Positions 8,430-16,651 of a stretch of 47,484 nucleotides of DNA are shown piece after piece (position 1 is the stretch's first letter; the number at the start of each line of letters is the position of its first letter). The notes beneath the pieces are model-generated. The model made no database searches, had not been told where the DNA came from, and saw nothing but the letters and a program-made list of their open reading frames with translations. The stretch is from an uncultured Collinsella sp. (GTDB taxonomy: Bacteria; Actinomycetota; Coriobacteriia; Coriobacteriales; Coriobacteriaceae), in assembly GCA_902494195.1 (NCBI GenBank), contig CABUSH010000015.1:1-47484 (forward strand), written 5' to 3'. The translations under genes and the position numbers were made by a program.

Positions 8430-8788
8430 CGCCACTTGTCGTCGCGGTGGTGGGCCGCACGTGCCTTGGGTGGGGGAGTTTGGGGGCGATGTGAACGCCA
8501 TGTAAAGGGACGCAAAAATCGCCTCAAGGTCAACTTGAAGGTTGAGGTTGAAAGGCGGGGTGCCACAGGTGGCATCCCGCCTTTGCTGTAAACACAACAT
8601 ATTGTGTTTTCGAACATATGCTCGGGGGTGTTTTACAACATATTGGGGGTGGAATGGTGGGGCGGGGTGGGGGAAGGGGTGGGGAAAGGTGTTGAAAAAT
8701 GGGGCGGTTCCCCATATTATTGATGACGTCGACAGGCGGGGTGGTTCCCCGCGTACGTGCCATCTGAGTAACCGAGGGGAGGGCGCAC
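8430..8788 (+). promoter_or_regulatory. Structured leader region of the dcw cluster
   Basis: A gene-free stretch dense in signals. A 14-bp hairpin lies at 8551-8584 (AAAGGCGGG arm, ACAGGT loop). A dyad AACACAA-cata-TTGTGTT lies at 8591-8608. AACATAT occurs three times (8596, 8613, 8637), and ACAACATATTG is repeated exactly at 8594 and 8635. A run of G4-G5 tracts at 8645-8684 carries TGGGG repeats. Two small hairpins, GGGGcggttCCCC (8701-8713) and GCGGGGtggttCCCCGC (8736-8752), lie close to mraZ. No reading frame here is credible. The promoter itself could not be fixed. Confidence 0.7.
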
Positions 8789-9223
8789 ATGGGAATGACT
8801 GGTGCATACGAGCGCAATCTCGATGCAAAAGGTCGTCTATCCCTGCCTGCACCCCTTCGCGAGGAGCTTGGAGAGCACGTTCGCGTGTTTAAAGCCCTGG
8901 ATGTCGATGCTCTGTACGTGTTCTCTGCCGAGGCCTTCGATAAGTGGGTCGAAGGACTCTTCGCGGGTCGTGAGGGCCACGAGGGTTTTAACCCGCGTGA
9001 CATTAACGACCAGAAGCTCATGAGGGCGATCAACAAGCGCACCACGTCGACGGACGTGGACAGCGCCGGTCGTATCGGTCTTTCCGAGTCTCTCCGCAAG
9101 CAGGCGAACCTCGACCGCGAGGTCACGGTTGTGGGCAACTACGACCACCTTGAGGTTTGGGATCGCGCCGCGGCCGATGAGGACGATGACGATGAGGCCC
9201 TGCTGGACCTCTTCTTCTCGTAA
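8789..9223 (+). CDS. mraZ: Transcriptional regulator MraZ
   Basis: 144 aa, the usual length. It contains two tandem AbrB/SpoVT-like swapped-hairpin motifs: YERNLDAKGRLSLPAPLREEL near the N-terminus and STDVDSAGRIGLSESLRKQA in the second half. MraZ is a DNA-binding protein that normally represses or tunes its own dcw operon by binding TGGG-type repeats upstream. Such repeats (TGGGG) lie 105-145 bp before this start. The C-terminus is very acidic (DEDDDDE). ATG 8789 follows a strong GAGGGGAGGG site. It is the first gene of the cluster, 20 nt before rsmH. Confidence 0.96.
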   Translation: MGMTGAYERNLDAKGRLSLPAPLREELGEHVRVFKALDVDALYVFSAEAFDKWVEGLFAGREGHEGFNPRDINDQKLMRAINKRTTSTDVDSAGRIGLSESLRKQANLDREVTVVGNYDHLEVWDRAAADEDDDDEALLDLFFS

Positions 9224-9243
9224 GGGCAAGGCACGGGTAACGG

Positions 9244-10209
9244 ATGGAGCGTGGGATCTTGACACAAGAATATCGGCATGAACCTGTCATGCTCGGCGAA
9301 GTGCTTGAGTCGCTGCGGCTAAAGAGCGGCTCCGTTGTCTGCGATTGCACCCTTGGCGGTGCCGGCCATTCGGTAAAGATGGCCGCGCAGGTGGGGGAGA
9401 CGGGCCTTTTGCTCGGCGTCGATCAGGACGACATGGCCCTCGAGGCCGCTGGCGCCCGTCTGGACCGCGAGGTTCCCGGCGTTCCGCACCAGCTGCTGAA
9501 GGGCAACTTCGGCGACTTGGACGAGCTGCTTTGCTCGGCCGAGGTGCCCGGGGTCGATGGCTTCCTGTTCGATTTGGGCGTTTCGTCACCGCAACTCGAT
9601 ATCCCTGGCAGGGGCTTTTCGTATAACGAGGACGCCCCATTGGACATGCGGATGGATCCGGGTAATAACACCTTAAACGCAGCTGAGGTCATCAACACCT
9701 ATAACGAACACGACCTCGCCCGGATTCTACGCGTCTACGGAGAAGAGAAGTTCGCCTCGCAGATTGCGCGCGAGATCGTGCGCCGCCGCGAGCAAGAACC
9801 GATCGAAACCACCGGCCAATTTGTCGAGATCATCAAGGCGGGTATCCCGGCTGCCGCTCGTCGGCATGGCGGACACCCGGCCAAGAAAAGTTTCCAGGCC
9901 ATTCGCATCGAGGTCAATCACGAGCTCGATGTGCTCGAACGAGGGCTTGATGCCGCCACCAGGTGGCTCAACCCGGGCGGACGTATCTGCGTCATCTCGT
10001 ATCACTCGCTCGAGGACCGTATCGTAAAGAACCACTTTAAGGAGATGAGCCAGGGGTGCACGTGTCCGCCGGAGATTCCGGTGTGCGTGTGCGGCAACGT
10101 GCCGATACTCAAGGTCATCACCCGCAAACCCTTGGTTGCCCAGCCTGATGAGGTTGAGCGCAACCCTCGGGCGAGATCAGCCAAAATCCGCGTGGCGCAG
10201 CGTCTGTAG
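9244..10209 (+). CDS. rsmH: 16S rRNA (cytosine-1402-N4)-methyltransferase
   Basis: 321 aa, SAM-dependent methyltransferase acting on C1402 of 16S rRNA in the ribosomal P site. Visible features are HEPVMLGEVL at the N-terminus, the SAM-binding stretch DCTLGGAGHS, FDLGVSSPQLD, RGFSYNEDAPLDMRMD, and the C-terminal ISYHSLEDRIVK and NPRARSAKIR. ATG 9244 and TTG 9259 are both possible starts; the purine-rich GGAGCGTGGG between them would serve the TTG, giving 316 aa. It lies in the standard place between mraZ and ftsL. Confidence 0.96.
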   Translation: MERGILTQEYRHEPVMLGEVLESLRLKSGSVVCDCTLGGAGHSVKMAAQVGETGLLLGVDQDDMALEAAGARLDREVPGVPHQLLKGNFGDLDELLCSAEVPGVDGFLFDLGVSSPQLDIPGRGFSYNEDAPLDMRMDPGNNTLNAAEVINTYNEHDLARILRVYGEEKFASQIAREIVRRREQEPIETTGQFVEIIKAGIPAAARRHGGHPAKKSFQAIRIEVNHELDVLERGLDAATRWLNPGGRICVISYHSLEDRIVKNHFKEMSQGCTCPPEIPVCVCGNVPILKVITRKPLVAQPDEVERNPRARSAKIRVAQRL

Positions 10210-10299
10210 GCGCGACCGCGCGATATTGGACCTCCCGCTCGCACCATAAACGAAGCTTAAACACACTACCAACGTACTCGGGATGGGAGGCGGCATATC

Positions 10300-10770
10300 A
10301 TGGGCTACAACACTTCAAGCGCAGCACTCGCCTATGATATGAACGCCATGCCCGCCTATCGTGAGACGCCGCAGGCCCCCGTTGCTCCCCGTGAGCAGCG
10401 CGCGCCGCGCTTTGATGTCTACACGGGCGCGGGCCGTCAGGCAAACCAGGCGGTAAGCCCGGTTTTCATGAGCGTTCTTAAAACGTTTTGCATCATTGCG
10501 GCTATCTTCATGACGATCGGCGTCGCCCGCGTGGCGCTCGCCGGCGTTACGGCCCAGGTGCTCAACAGCAACGCCGAGCTTACCAGCACGCTCGAAAAGG
10601 CGACCGATGAGAGCTCCGACCTGGAGGTCATGCATTCGGTCTATGGCGCCGACACGCGCATTCGCGACCTTGCGGGCGCTTATGGCATGGTGGAGCCCAG
10701 CGAGAGCGTTACACTTGACTTTTCGCAGGATGCAGCCGCGGGCGCCAACGCGACCGCGACCGCTCAGTAG
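10300..10770 (+). CDS. ftsL: FtsL-like cell division protein
   Basis: 156 aa. A hydrophilic cytoplasmic part of about 60 residues is followed by one membrane helix (VLKTFCIIAAIFMTIGVARV, about 64-83) and an extracytoplasmic segment with heptad-like spacing (about 84-130), then an Ala/Thr-rich tail. Topology and position between rsmH and ftsI identify it as FtsL, the bitopic partner of FtsB and FtsQ; the sequence itself is poorly conserved. The cytoplasmic tail is longer than in many FtsL proteins. ATG 10300 has a GGATGGGAGGCGG site upstream. No FtsB gene is seen nearby. Confidence 0.8.
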   Translation: MGYNTSSAALAYDMNAMPAYRETPQAPVAPREQRAPRFDVYTGAGRQANQAVSPVFMSVLKTFCIIAAIFMTIGVARVALAGVTAQVLNSNAELTSTLEKATDESSDLEVMHSVYGADTRIRDLAGAYGMVEPSESVTLDFSQDAAAGANATATAQ

Positions 10771-10787
10771 CAAGACGGTAGCTGAGT

Positions 10788-12653
10788 ATGACAAATGACT
10801 ATCGCCGCGGTTCCGATGGGGGCCGCGGTTCTGGACGTCCCTCGTCGCGGGGACGTTCTGGTTATCAAGGAACGGGTCGGCAATCTTACAACGCCGGGCG
10901 GTCCCGTGGCAACGACCCGGCGTCGCGACTTCGCGGCTCGGGCGGCCCTCAAGTGCATAACACCAGGTCGCGCAAGAGTTCGTCGACCGAATGGCTCACA
11001 GGCGCGCCTCTGCCTCGCCGCAAAGCCGTCATGGGCTTCATCGGGCTTGGCTTGGGCTTGGGCGTCTTTCGCCTTGCCGACTATCAAATTGCCGAAGCCG
11101 ATAAACTGCGCGAGCGTGCCGATGCGCGCCGCCTGCTTGCGCAGACCCTCTATGCCAAACGCGGCACCATCTACGACCGCAACGGCAACGTGCTGGCGTC
11201 GTCGGTCGAATGTCGCAACATCGCCGTGAACCCGCAGCTTGTCGAGGATGTTGACAAGACGGTGTCGGCGCTGGTCAAGGCAACTGGAATCGATAAAAAG
11301 ACCTGCCGCAAGCTCGTTGAGTCCGATGGAACCTGGGTGTATATCAAGCGCCAGGTGGACGAAGACGATGTTGCGGCGCTGGAGAAGAAGAACCTGCCCG
11401 GCGTGCTTTTTGAGCAGGCCATGAAGCGCGTATATCCATACGGCAATCTGGCATCGCAGGTGCTGGGTGTAGTGAATGTAGACAACGACGGCTTGACGGG
11501 TCTCGAAAAGCAATACAACAAGCTTCTGACCGGCACGAACGGTTCTCTCGTACGCGAGCGCGCGAGGGACGGCAGCTATATCGCGGGCGGTGCCTATAAA
11601 AAGGTGGCTGCGGTCGACGGCGTTGATATCGTGACGACGCTCGACGTCAATATCCAGCGTGCGGCCGAGGATGCCCTGGCAGAGGCAGTTGAGAAGACTA
11701 AGGCCAAGAACGGCTCGGCGCTGGTCACCGATCCTACGACAGGCGAGATTTTGGCAGCCTGCTCGTACCCGACCTACGACCAGACCGATCTGGAGAATGC
11801 CAAGACCGAGGATATGAATCTGCGCCTGGTCACCGACGCCTACGAGCCCGGCTCGGTCTTTAAGACGCTCGTGGCGGGCGCCGGCTTCGACTTGGGCGTC
11901 GTGCGATCGAGTACGTCGTTTGAGGTGCCGGCGAGCATCAAGGTGGGCGACGATACCGTCACCGATGCCGACAAGCGCGACTATGCCATGACCATGGATG
12001 TGCGCGAGATGATGCGCCGTTCGTCCAACGTGGGCTTTGTCCTAGTGGGGCGCAAGATCGGTGCCGACGACTTTGCCGCCTATGTGGACAAGTGGGGCAT
12101 CGGTCACAGCTCGGGTGTCGATTTTCCGGGAGAGAGCCTGGGTATCGTCAAGGAGCGTGACCAGTATGACGGCGCCACGCTGGGCTCGATGAGCTTTGGA
12201 CAGGCACTGTCTGTCTCGCCGATTGAGATCGCACGTGCCGTGGGCGGCATCGCCAACGGCGGTGTGATGATGACCCCGCACTTCTATAAGTCCAGCAAAG
12301 GCGACGAGAAGGACTGGGGCGAAGGCGAGCGCGCGATTTCGGAGGACGCCGCGTCCCAGGTGACATCGTGCATGCAGACGGTCGTGTCCGAGGGAACGGG
12401 CGTTGGCGGCGCGGTTGACGGCTATGACGTGGCGGGTAAGACCGGTACGGCCGAACGAGCCGACGAGAACGGCGGCTACCTCAAGGAGAACTACATGTCG
12501 TCCTTTATGGGCTTTGCGCCGGCACAATCGCCCAAGGTGCTGTGCTATATCACGCTCGACGGAACGCCGAGCGGCTCGGATGCCGCTGCGGTGCCGTTCC
12601 AGTCCATTATGGCCAACGCGCTCGACGTGCTGGGTATCCCGCACACGAGGTAG
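10788..12653 (+). CDS. ftsI: Septal peptidoglycan transpeptidase (PBP3/FtsI)
   Basis: 621 aa class B penicillin-binding protein that crosslinks septal peptidoglycan. A basic, Gly/Arg/Ser-rich cytoplasmic tail (1-78) precedes one membrane helix (about 79-98), a dimerisation/pedestal domain starting at RGTIYDRNGNVLASS, and the transpeptidase domain with SVFK (active Ser356), SSN (412-414) and KTGT (551-554). All catalytic motifs are intact. The N-terminal tail is unusually long and low in complexity. The start at 10788 lies 18 nt after ftsL. No PASTA domain is present. FtsI rather than another class B PBP is judged from the dcw position. Confidence 0.95.
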   Translation: MTNDYRRGSDGGRGSGRPSSRGRSGYQGTGRQSYNAGRSRGNDPASRLRGSGGPQVHNTRSRKSSSTEWLTGAPLPRRKAVMGFIGLGLGLGVFRLADYQIAEADKLRERADARRLLAQTLYAKRGTIYDRNGNVLASSVECRNIAVNPQLVEDVDKTVSALVKATGIDKKTCRKLVESDGTWVYIKRQVDEDDVAALEKKNLPGVLFEQAMKRVYPYGNLASQVLGVVNVDNDGLTGLEKQYNKLLTGTNGSLVRERARDGSYIAGGAYKKVAAVDGVDIVTTLDVNIQRAAEDALAEAVEKTKAKNGSALVTDPTTGEILAACSYPTYDQTDLENAKTEDMNLRLVTDAYEPGSVFKTLVAGAGFDLGVVRSSTSFEVPASIKVGDDTVTDADKRDYAMTMDVREMMRRSSNVGFVLVGRKIGADDFAAYVDKWGIGHSSGVDFPGESLGIVKERDQYDGATLGSMSFGQALSVSPIEIARAVGGIANGGVMMTPHFYKSSKGDEKDWGEGERAISEDAASQVTSCMQTVVSEGTGVGGAVDGYDVAGKTGTAERADENGGYLKENYMSSFMGFAPAQSPKVLCYITLDGTPSGSDAAAVPFQSIMANALDVLGIPHTR

Positions 12654-12779
12654 GGGGTTACAATCTTTGGGGCCTGGTTTGTTGTCCCATATGAGGGTGT
12701 TCACATGCCCTGCACCACGCATGCGCGGCGCTGGGATACAATACGCCGATAGCATTATTAGGTTTACAGGGGAGCTGCA

Positions 12780-14204
12780 ATGATAGAGATCGCCGTCAAC
12801 AACCTCGCGGCCGCAACAGGGGCCCGAACCGTGACGGGAGAAGCCGATCGGGTATGCCGCGGGTGCGTTATCGACTCGCGCCAGGTCGAGGAAGGGGCGA
12901 TTTTCGTCGCCTTTCCCGGTGAAAACGTCGACGGCAATGATTTTGCTTCCCGTGCCGTCCAGTCGGGTGCCGGCGCCGTCGTGATGACGCGTGAGCCCGA
13001 GGCCGAGCTGGTCTCGCTGGCACAGGACAGGGGCTGTGCCATCTTGCTGACCGATGATCCCGAGGAGTTTCTGCTGCGTTTGGCGCACACGTATCGCCTG
13101 GAGCTTGGCTGCCTGGTCGTTGGCATTACCGGTTCCATCGGCAAGACGACGACCAAGGACGTGCTCGCCGCTGTACTCGCCAAGCGCTATCGTGTCTGGG
13201 CCACCAAGGGCAATTTCAATAACCTGATCGGCATGCCGCTCACGGTGCTTTCCGCTCCGGCCGATACCGAGGTCCTGGTGCTCGAGATGGGCATGAACCA
13301 TTTCCACGAGATTGAGCGTCTGTCCCAGTCCGCCAATCCCAACCTTGCCATCGTAAGCAAGATTGGTACCTCTCACATCGGCATTTTGGGCAGCCGCGAG
13401 AACATCGCCCGCGCTAAGGCCGAGATTGTCCAGGGTATGTGCGCCGCCGGCGACTTCTTGCCGCTGCTGGTTTTGGGCGGTGAGGACGACTTTACGCCGT
13501 TCATTCGCGATACGTTCGCCCAGCCTGCTGGTATCGATGTGATGCTGGCCGGCGTCTCGGACGATGATGAGGTCCGTGCCCGCGACATTCGTGTTGATGA
13601 CGAGGGACGTCCGGTCTTTACGCTCGATTTTGGCCAGGGTGAGACGATCGATACCATGCTTGCCATCCCCGGCGTGCAGTCCGTTCCTAATGCCGTTAAG
13701 GCCGCCGCGGTTTCCTATCGCCTGGGCGTGACGCCCGAGCAGATCGATGCTGCCTTTAGGGGCCTCACGATCACCGGTCACCGCCAGGAGATCAAGCGCG
13801 CCAAGAGCGGTGCCCGCGTCATCGACGATTCCTATAACGCCAGTGCCGAATCCATGGCTGCTGGCCTCGATCTACTGTGCTCGCTTTCGTGCACGGGGTC
13901 TCGCATGGCGATCCTGGGCGAGATGGGCGAGATGGGCGATGAGGCTCCTCGCATGCATGAGCTCGTGGGCGCCTATGCGGCCGCCAAGAAGCTCGACATG
14001 CTGGCGTGCGTGGGTGGTGAGCTGGCCCAGCTTATGGCCGATGCCGCGCGCATGATGGGCATGGACGAGGACCGCATCCAGGTGTTCTCCGATTATCAGC
14101 AGGTGCTCGACCGCATGGGCGGCGCGCTTGAAAAACATGATGTTGTACTGGTCAAGGGTTCCCGCTTTGTTGAGCTCGACCGCTTTGTGGAAGGTGTGTG
14201 CTAG
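12780..14204 (+). CDS. murF: UDP-N-acetylmuramoyl-tripeptide--D-alanyl-D-alanine ligase
   Basis: 474 aa Mur ligase that adds D-Ala-D-Ala to UDP-MurNAc-tripeptide using ATP. The order is an N-terminal UDP-substrate domain with IDSRQVEEGAIFVAFPGE, the central ATP-binding loop GITGSIGKTTTKD (115-127), EMGMNHFHEIERLS, and a C-terminal domain with DDSYNASAESM. GGGGAG precedes ATG 12780. A gap of 126 bp separates it from ftsI and contains a TACAAT hexamer at 12737-12742 but no matching -35. MurE, which would normally precede it, is absent. Confidence 0.97.
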   Translation: MIEIAVNNLAAATGARTVTGEADRVCRGCVIDSRQVEEGAIFVAFPGENVDGNDFASRAVQSGAGAVVMTREPEAELVSLAQDRGCAILLTDDPEEFLLRLAHTYRLELGCLVVGITGSIGKTTTKDVLAAVLAKRYRVWATKGNFNNLIGMPLTVLSAPADTEVLVLEMGMNHFHEIERLSQSANPNLAIVSKIGTSHIGILGSRENIARAKAEIVQGMCAAGDFLPLLVLGGEDDFTPFIRDTFAQPAGIDVMLAGVSDDDEVRARDIRVDDEGRPVFTLDFGQGETIDTMLAIPGVQSVPNAVKAAAVSYRLGVTPEQIDAAFRGLTITGHRQEIKRAKSGARVIDDSYNASAESMAAGLDLLCSLSCTGSRMAILGEMGEMGDEAPRMHELVGAYAAAKKLDMLACVGGELAQLMADAARMMGMDEDRIQVFSDYQQVLDRMGGALEKHDVVLVKGSRFVELDRFVEGVC

Positions 14205-14207
14205 CCC

Positions 14208-15227
14208 ATGTTCGGCAATCCCTCGTATCCAACGTATCAGGCTTTTTTGGGGCTTGGCATCGCCGCTGCCATTGCGCTGCTGCTCATGCCGTGGTGGATC
14301 AAGCTGCTGAAGGTCGAGGGTATCGGCCAACAGGTCCGAGCCGACGGCCCCAAGCGTCATTTGATTAAACAGGGTACGCCGACCATGGGCGGCGTCATCA
14401 TCCTTGTTGCGATTTCGCTGACCTGCCTGCTGATGGGCAAGCTCACCACCGAGCTCGTGCTCGTGCTGCTCGCCACGCTGGCGACCGGCGTGCTGGGCCT
14501 GATCGACGACCTGACCTCCGTTACGCATGGGCGCTCGCTCGGTCTGACGCCTCATGCCAAGATGATCGGCCTAACCATTATCTGTGTCACCTTTACGGTA
14601 CTTGCCGTTAACTGGTGCGGCGTCGCCCCCGAGATTCGTTTTCCCGGCGGCCTGACGATTGACCTTGGCGTGCTTTCGACCACCATCTGCGGCCTTTCGT
14701 TCCCGTGGCTCTACATTGTCTTTTGCTGGCTGATGATCGCCGGTCTTTCTAATGCCGTGAACCTGACCGATGGCCTTGACGGTCTTGCTGGCGGCACCTC
14801 CATGATTGCCATGCTCGCCATGGCTGCCATGGCGTTTTTGCACGGAGACGTGAACCTGTCCATCTTCTGCACCGCGTGTGCCGGTGCCTGCTTGGGCTTT
14901 CTGTGGTTCAACTGCTATCCGGCGAGCATCTTTATGGGCGATACCGGCTCGCTTGCCCTGGGCGCCGCGTTTGCCTGCACGTCCATCATGACCAACACCG
15001 AGGTCGTCTCCCTTATCATCGGCGGCCTGTTTATCGTTGAGACCCTGTCGGTCATGATTCAGGTTGTCTACTTCCACTTTACGCACAAGCGCGTCTTCCT
15101 TATGGCGCCCATCCATCATCATTTCGAAAAGAAGGGCTGGGCCGAGACCAAGGTCGTCATCCGTTTTTGGATTATCGCTGCTGCCTTTGGTGCCGTTGGC
15201 CTTGCTCTGTTCTTCCAGTTGGGATAG
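14208..15227 (+). CDS. mraY: Phospho-N-acetylmuramoyl-pentapeptide-transferase
   Basis: 339 aa integral membrane enzyme with about 10 segments. It transfers phospho-MurNAc-pentapeptide to undecaprenyl phosphate, making lipid I. Diagnostic stretches are KRHLIKQGTPTMGGVII, LGLIDDLTSV (catalytic Asp pair), NAVNLTDGLDGLAGG, FMGDTGSLALG and PIHHHFEKKGW. ATG 14208 lies only 3 nt after murF, so the genes are probably coupled. Confidence 0.98.
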   Translation: MFGNPSYPTYQAFLGLGIAAAIALLLMPWWIKLLKVEGIGQQVRADGPKRHLIKQGTPTMGGVIILVAISLTCLLMGKLTTELVLVLLATLATGVLGLIDDLTSVTHGRSLGLTPHAKMIGLTIICVTFTVLAVNWCGVAPEIRFPGGLTIDLGVLSTTICGLSFPWLYIVFCWLMIAGLSNAVNLTDGLDGLAGGTSMIAMLAMAAMAFLHGDVNLSIFCTACAGACLGFLWFNCYPASIFMGDTGSLALGAAFACTSIMTNTEVVSLIIGGLFIVETLSVMIQVVYFHFTHKRVFLMAPIHHHFEKKGWAETKVVIRFWIIAAAFGAVGLALFFQLG

Positions 15228-15236
15228 TGGTCTTTC

Positions 15237-16643
15237 ATGTCTCTTGCTGATGTCTTTAGCCTGCTCGTTTTGGGTCAGGGCAAATCCGGTCTCGATGTCG
15301 CCCGCTGGGCGCTGGCACATCCCGAGCGCGTAAGTGCCGTTACCGTGTATGGCGGTGGCACCTCTGAGCCCAATGACGCCACGCGTGCGCTCGAGGCTGC
15401 TGGTGCGTCGTTTGTCTATGGGACCGAACAGGTCGAGGGCGCCTATGACGTATGCGTGACGTGCCCGGGCATCTCGGAGTTCTCGGGCTTCTTTAAGGCT
15501 GGGCTCGAGCATGCCGCCCAGATTATGGGTGAGCCCGAGTTTGCCTATCGCCTGTCGCCCGATAACTGGATTGCCATCACGGGCACCAACGGCAAGACGA
15601 CCACCACGTCGCTGACTGATTATCTGCTTAAGGCTGCCGGCGAGGCCAGCGTTGCTGTCGGCAACATCGGCGAGCCGCCGGTCAACGAGATTGACGGCCG
15701 AGCCCACAACGAGTGGTTTGTGGCTGAGCTCTCGAGCTATCAGATTGCTACGACAACCGAGCTCCACCCCCGCGTGGCGGTGCTGCTCAACATCACTCCC
15801 GACCACTTGGGCTGGCATAAGAGTCATAAGAACTATGCGCTTGCCAAGATCAAACTGTTTGACAATATGGTCGATGACGATCTGGCGGTTGTCGACGTCG
15901 AAGACGCCGGCATTCACGAGTTCGATGAGTACATCTACACGCCGGGTCGTCGCATCTGCAAGGTTGCCTTTGACGAGCCTGAGGGCGAGGATGCCGCCTT
16001 TGTGCGCGATGGCAAGATGATCGTGCGTCTGAAGGGTGTCGAGACCCCGCTCATCGCTACATCCGAGCTCAAGATCTCGGGCCATCACAATGTTATCAAT
16101 GCCCTGTGCGCTGCCACGGCTGCCTTGGCAGTCGGTGCCGATGTCGACGGTGTCTGCCGCGGTCTGGCCTCGTTCCAGCCGCTCGAGCACCGCGTGGAGC
16201 CGTGTGGCGAGATTGACGGCGTGCGCTACGTCAACGATTCCAAGGCGACTAACACCGATGCGGTCGAGAAGGCACTGACGGCATTTCCCGATGACGACGT
16301 GATCTTGCTGCTCGGCGGCCACGATAAGGGCACTCCGCTCACGGACTTCGCGCGCGTCGTTATGGACAACGTGCGCTCGGTCGTCTGCTTTGGCGATGCG
16401 CGCGAGCGCTTCACCGCCGCTATGGACGAGGCTGATGTCGATGGCGATGTGGATATCGCCCAGGCGGATGACCTGCGCGACGCCGTGGACGTTGCCCGTT
16501 CGCTTTCGAGCCGTGGTGACGTGATCTTACTTTCTCCTGCCTGCTCTTCGTTCGATGAGTTCTCGGGCTATGAGGAGCGCGGCCGCGTGTTTAAGGACTA
16601 CGTGGCTCAGCTTGCCGCTACAGCGAAATCACAAATGGAATAG
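15237..16643 (+). CDS. murD: UDP-N-acetylmuramoylalanine--D-glutamate ligase
   Basis: 468 aa Mur ligase that adds D-Glu to UDP-MurNAc-L-Ala. An N-terminal Rossmann-like domain (VLGQGKSGLDVARW) is followed by the ATP loop GTNGKTTT (116-123), ELSSYQI, NITPDHLGWH and the C-terminal YVNDSKATNTDAVEKAL and LLLGGHDKG motifs typical of MurD. The start ATG 15237 lies 9 nt after mraY with a weak ribosome site. The stop lies 8 nt before the GTG proposed for ftsW. Confidence 0.97.
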   Translation: MSLADVFSLLVLGQGKSGLDVARWALAHPERVSAVTVYGGGTSEPNDATRALEAAGASFVYGTEQVEGAYDVCVTCPGISEFSGFFKAGLEHAAQIMGEPEFAYRLSPDNWIAITGTNGKTTTTSLTDYLLKAAGEASVAVGNIGEPPVNEIDGRAHNEWFVAELSSYQIATTTELHPRVAVLLNITPDHLGWHKSHKNYALAKIKLFDNMVDDDLAVVDVEDAGIHEFDEYIYTPGRRICKVAFDEPEGEDAAFVRDGKMIVRLKGVETPLIATSELKISGHHNVINALCAATAALAVGADVDGVCRGLASFQPLEHRVEPCGEIDGVRYVNDSKATNTDAVEKALTAFPDDDVILLLGGHDKGTPLTDFARVVMDNVRSVVCFGDARERFTAAMDEADVDGDVDIAQADDLRDAVDVARSLSSRGDVILLSPACSSFDEFSGYEERGRVFKDYVAQLAATAKSQME

Positions 16644-16651
16644 GGGTTGCG

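Noticed and set aside
7728..8852. Open frame on the - strand running through xerD and the mraZ leader
   Set aside because: Low-complexity Pro/His/Arg translation with no ribosome site; the region is explained by xerD, hairpins and G-tracts.
12042..13781. Long open frame of 579 codons on the - strand opposite ftsI and murF
   Set aside because: It lies fully antisense to two well-identified genes. Its composition is that of a codon-bias shadow, and it lacks a ribosome site and recognisable domains.
14571..16322. Long open frame of 583 codons on the - strand opposite mraY and murD
   Set aside because: Antisense to two confirmed Mur genes, no motif, composition of a GC-bias shadow.
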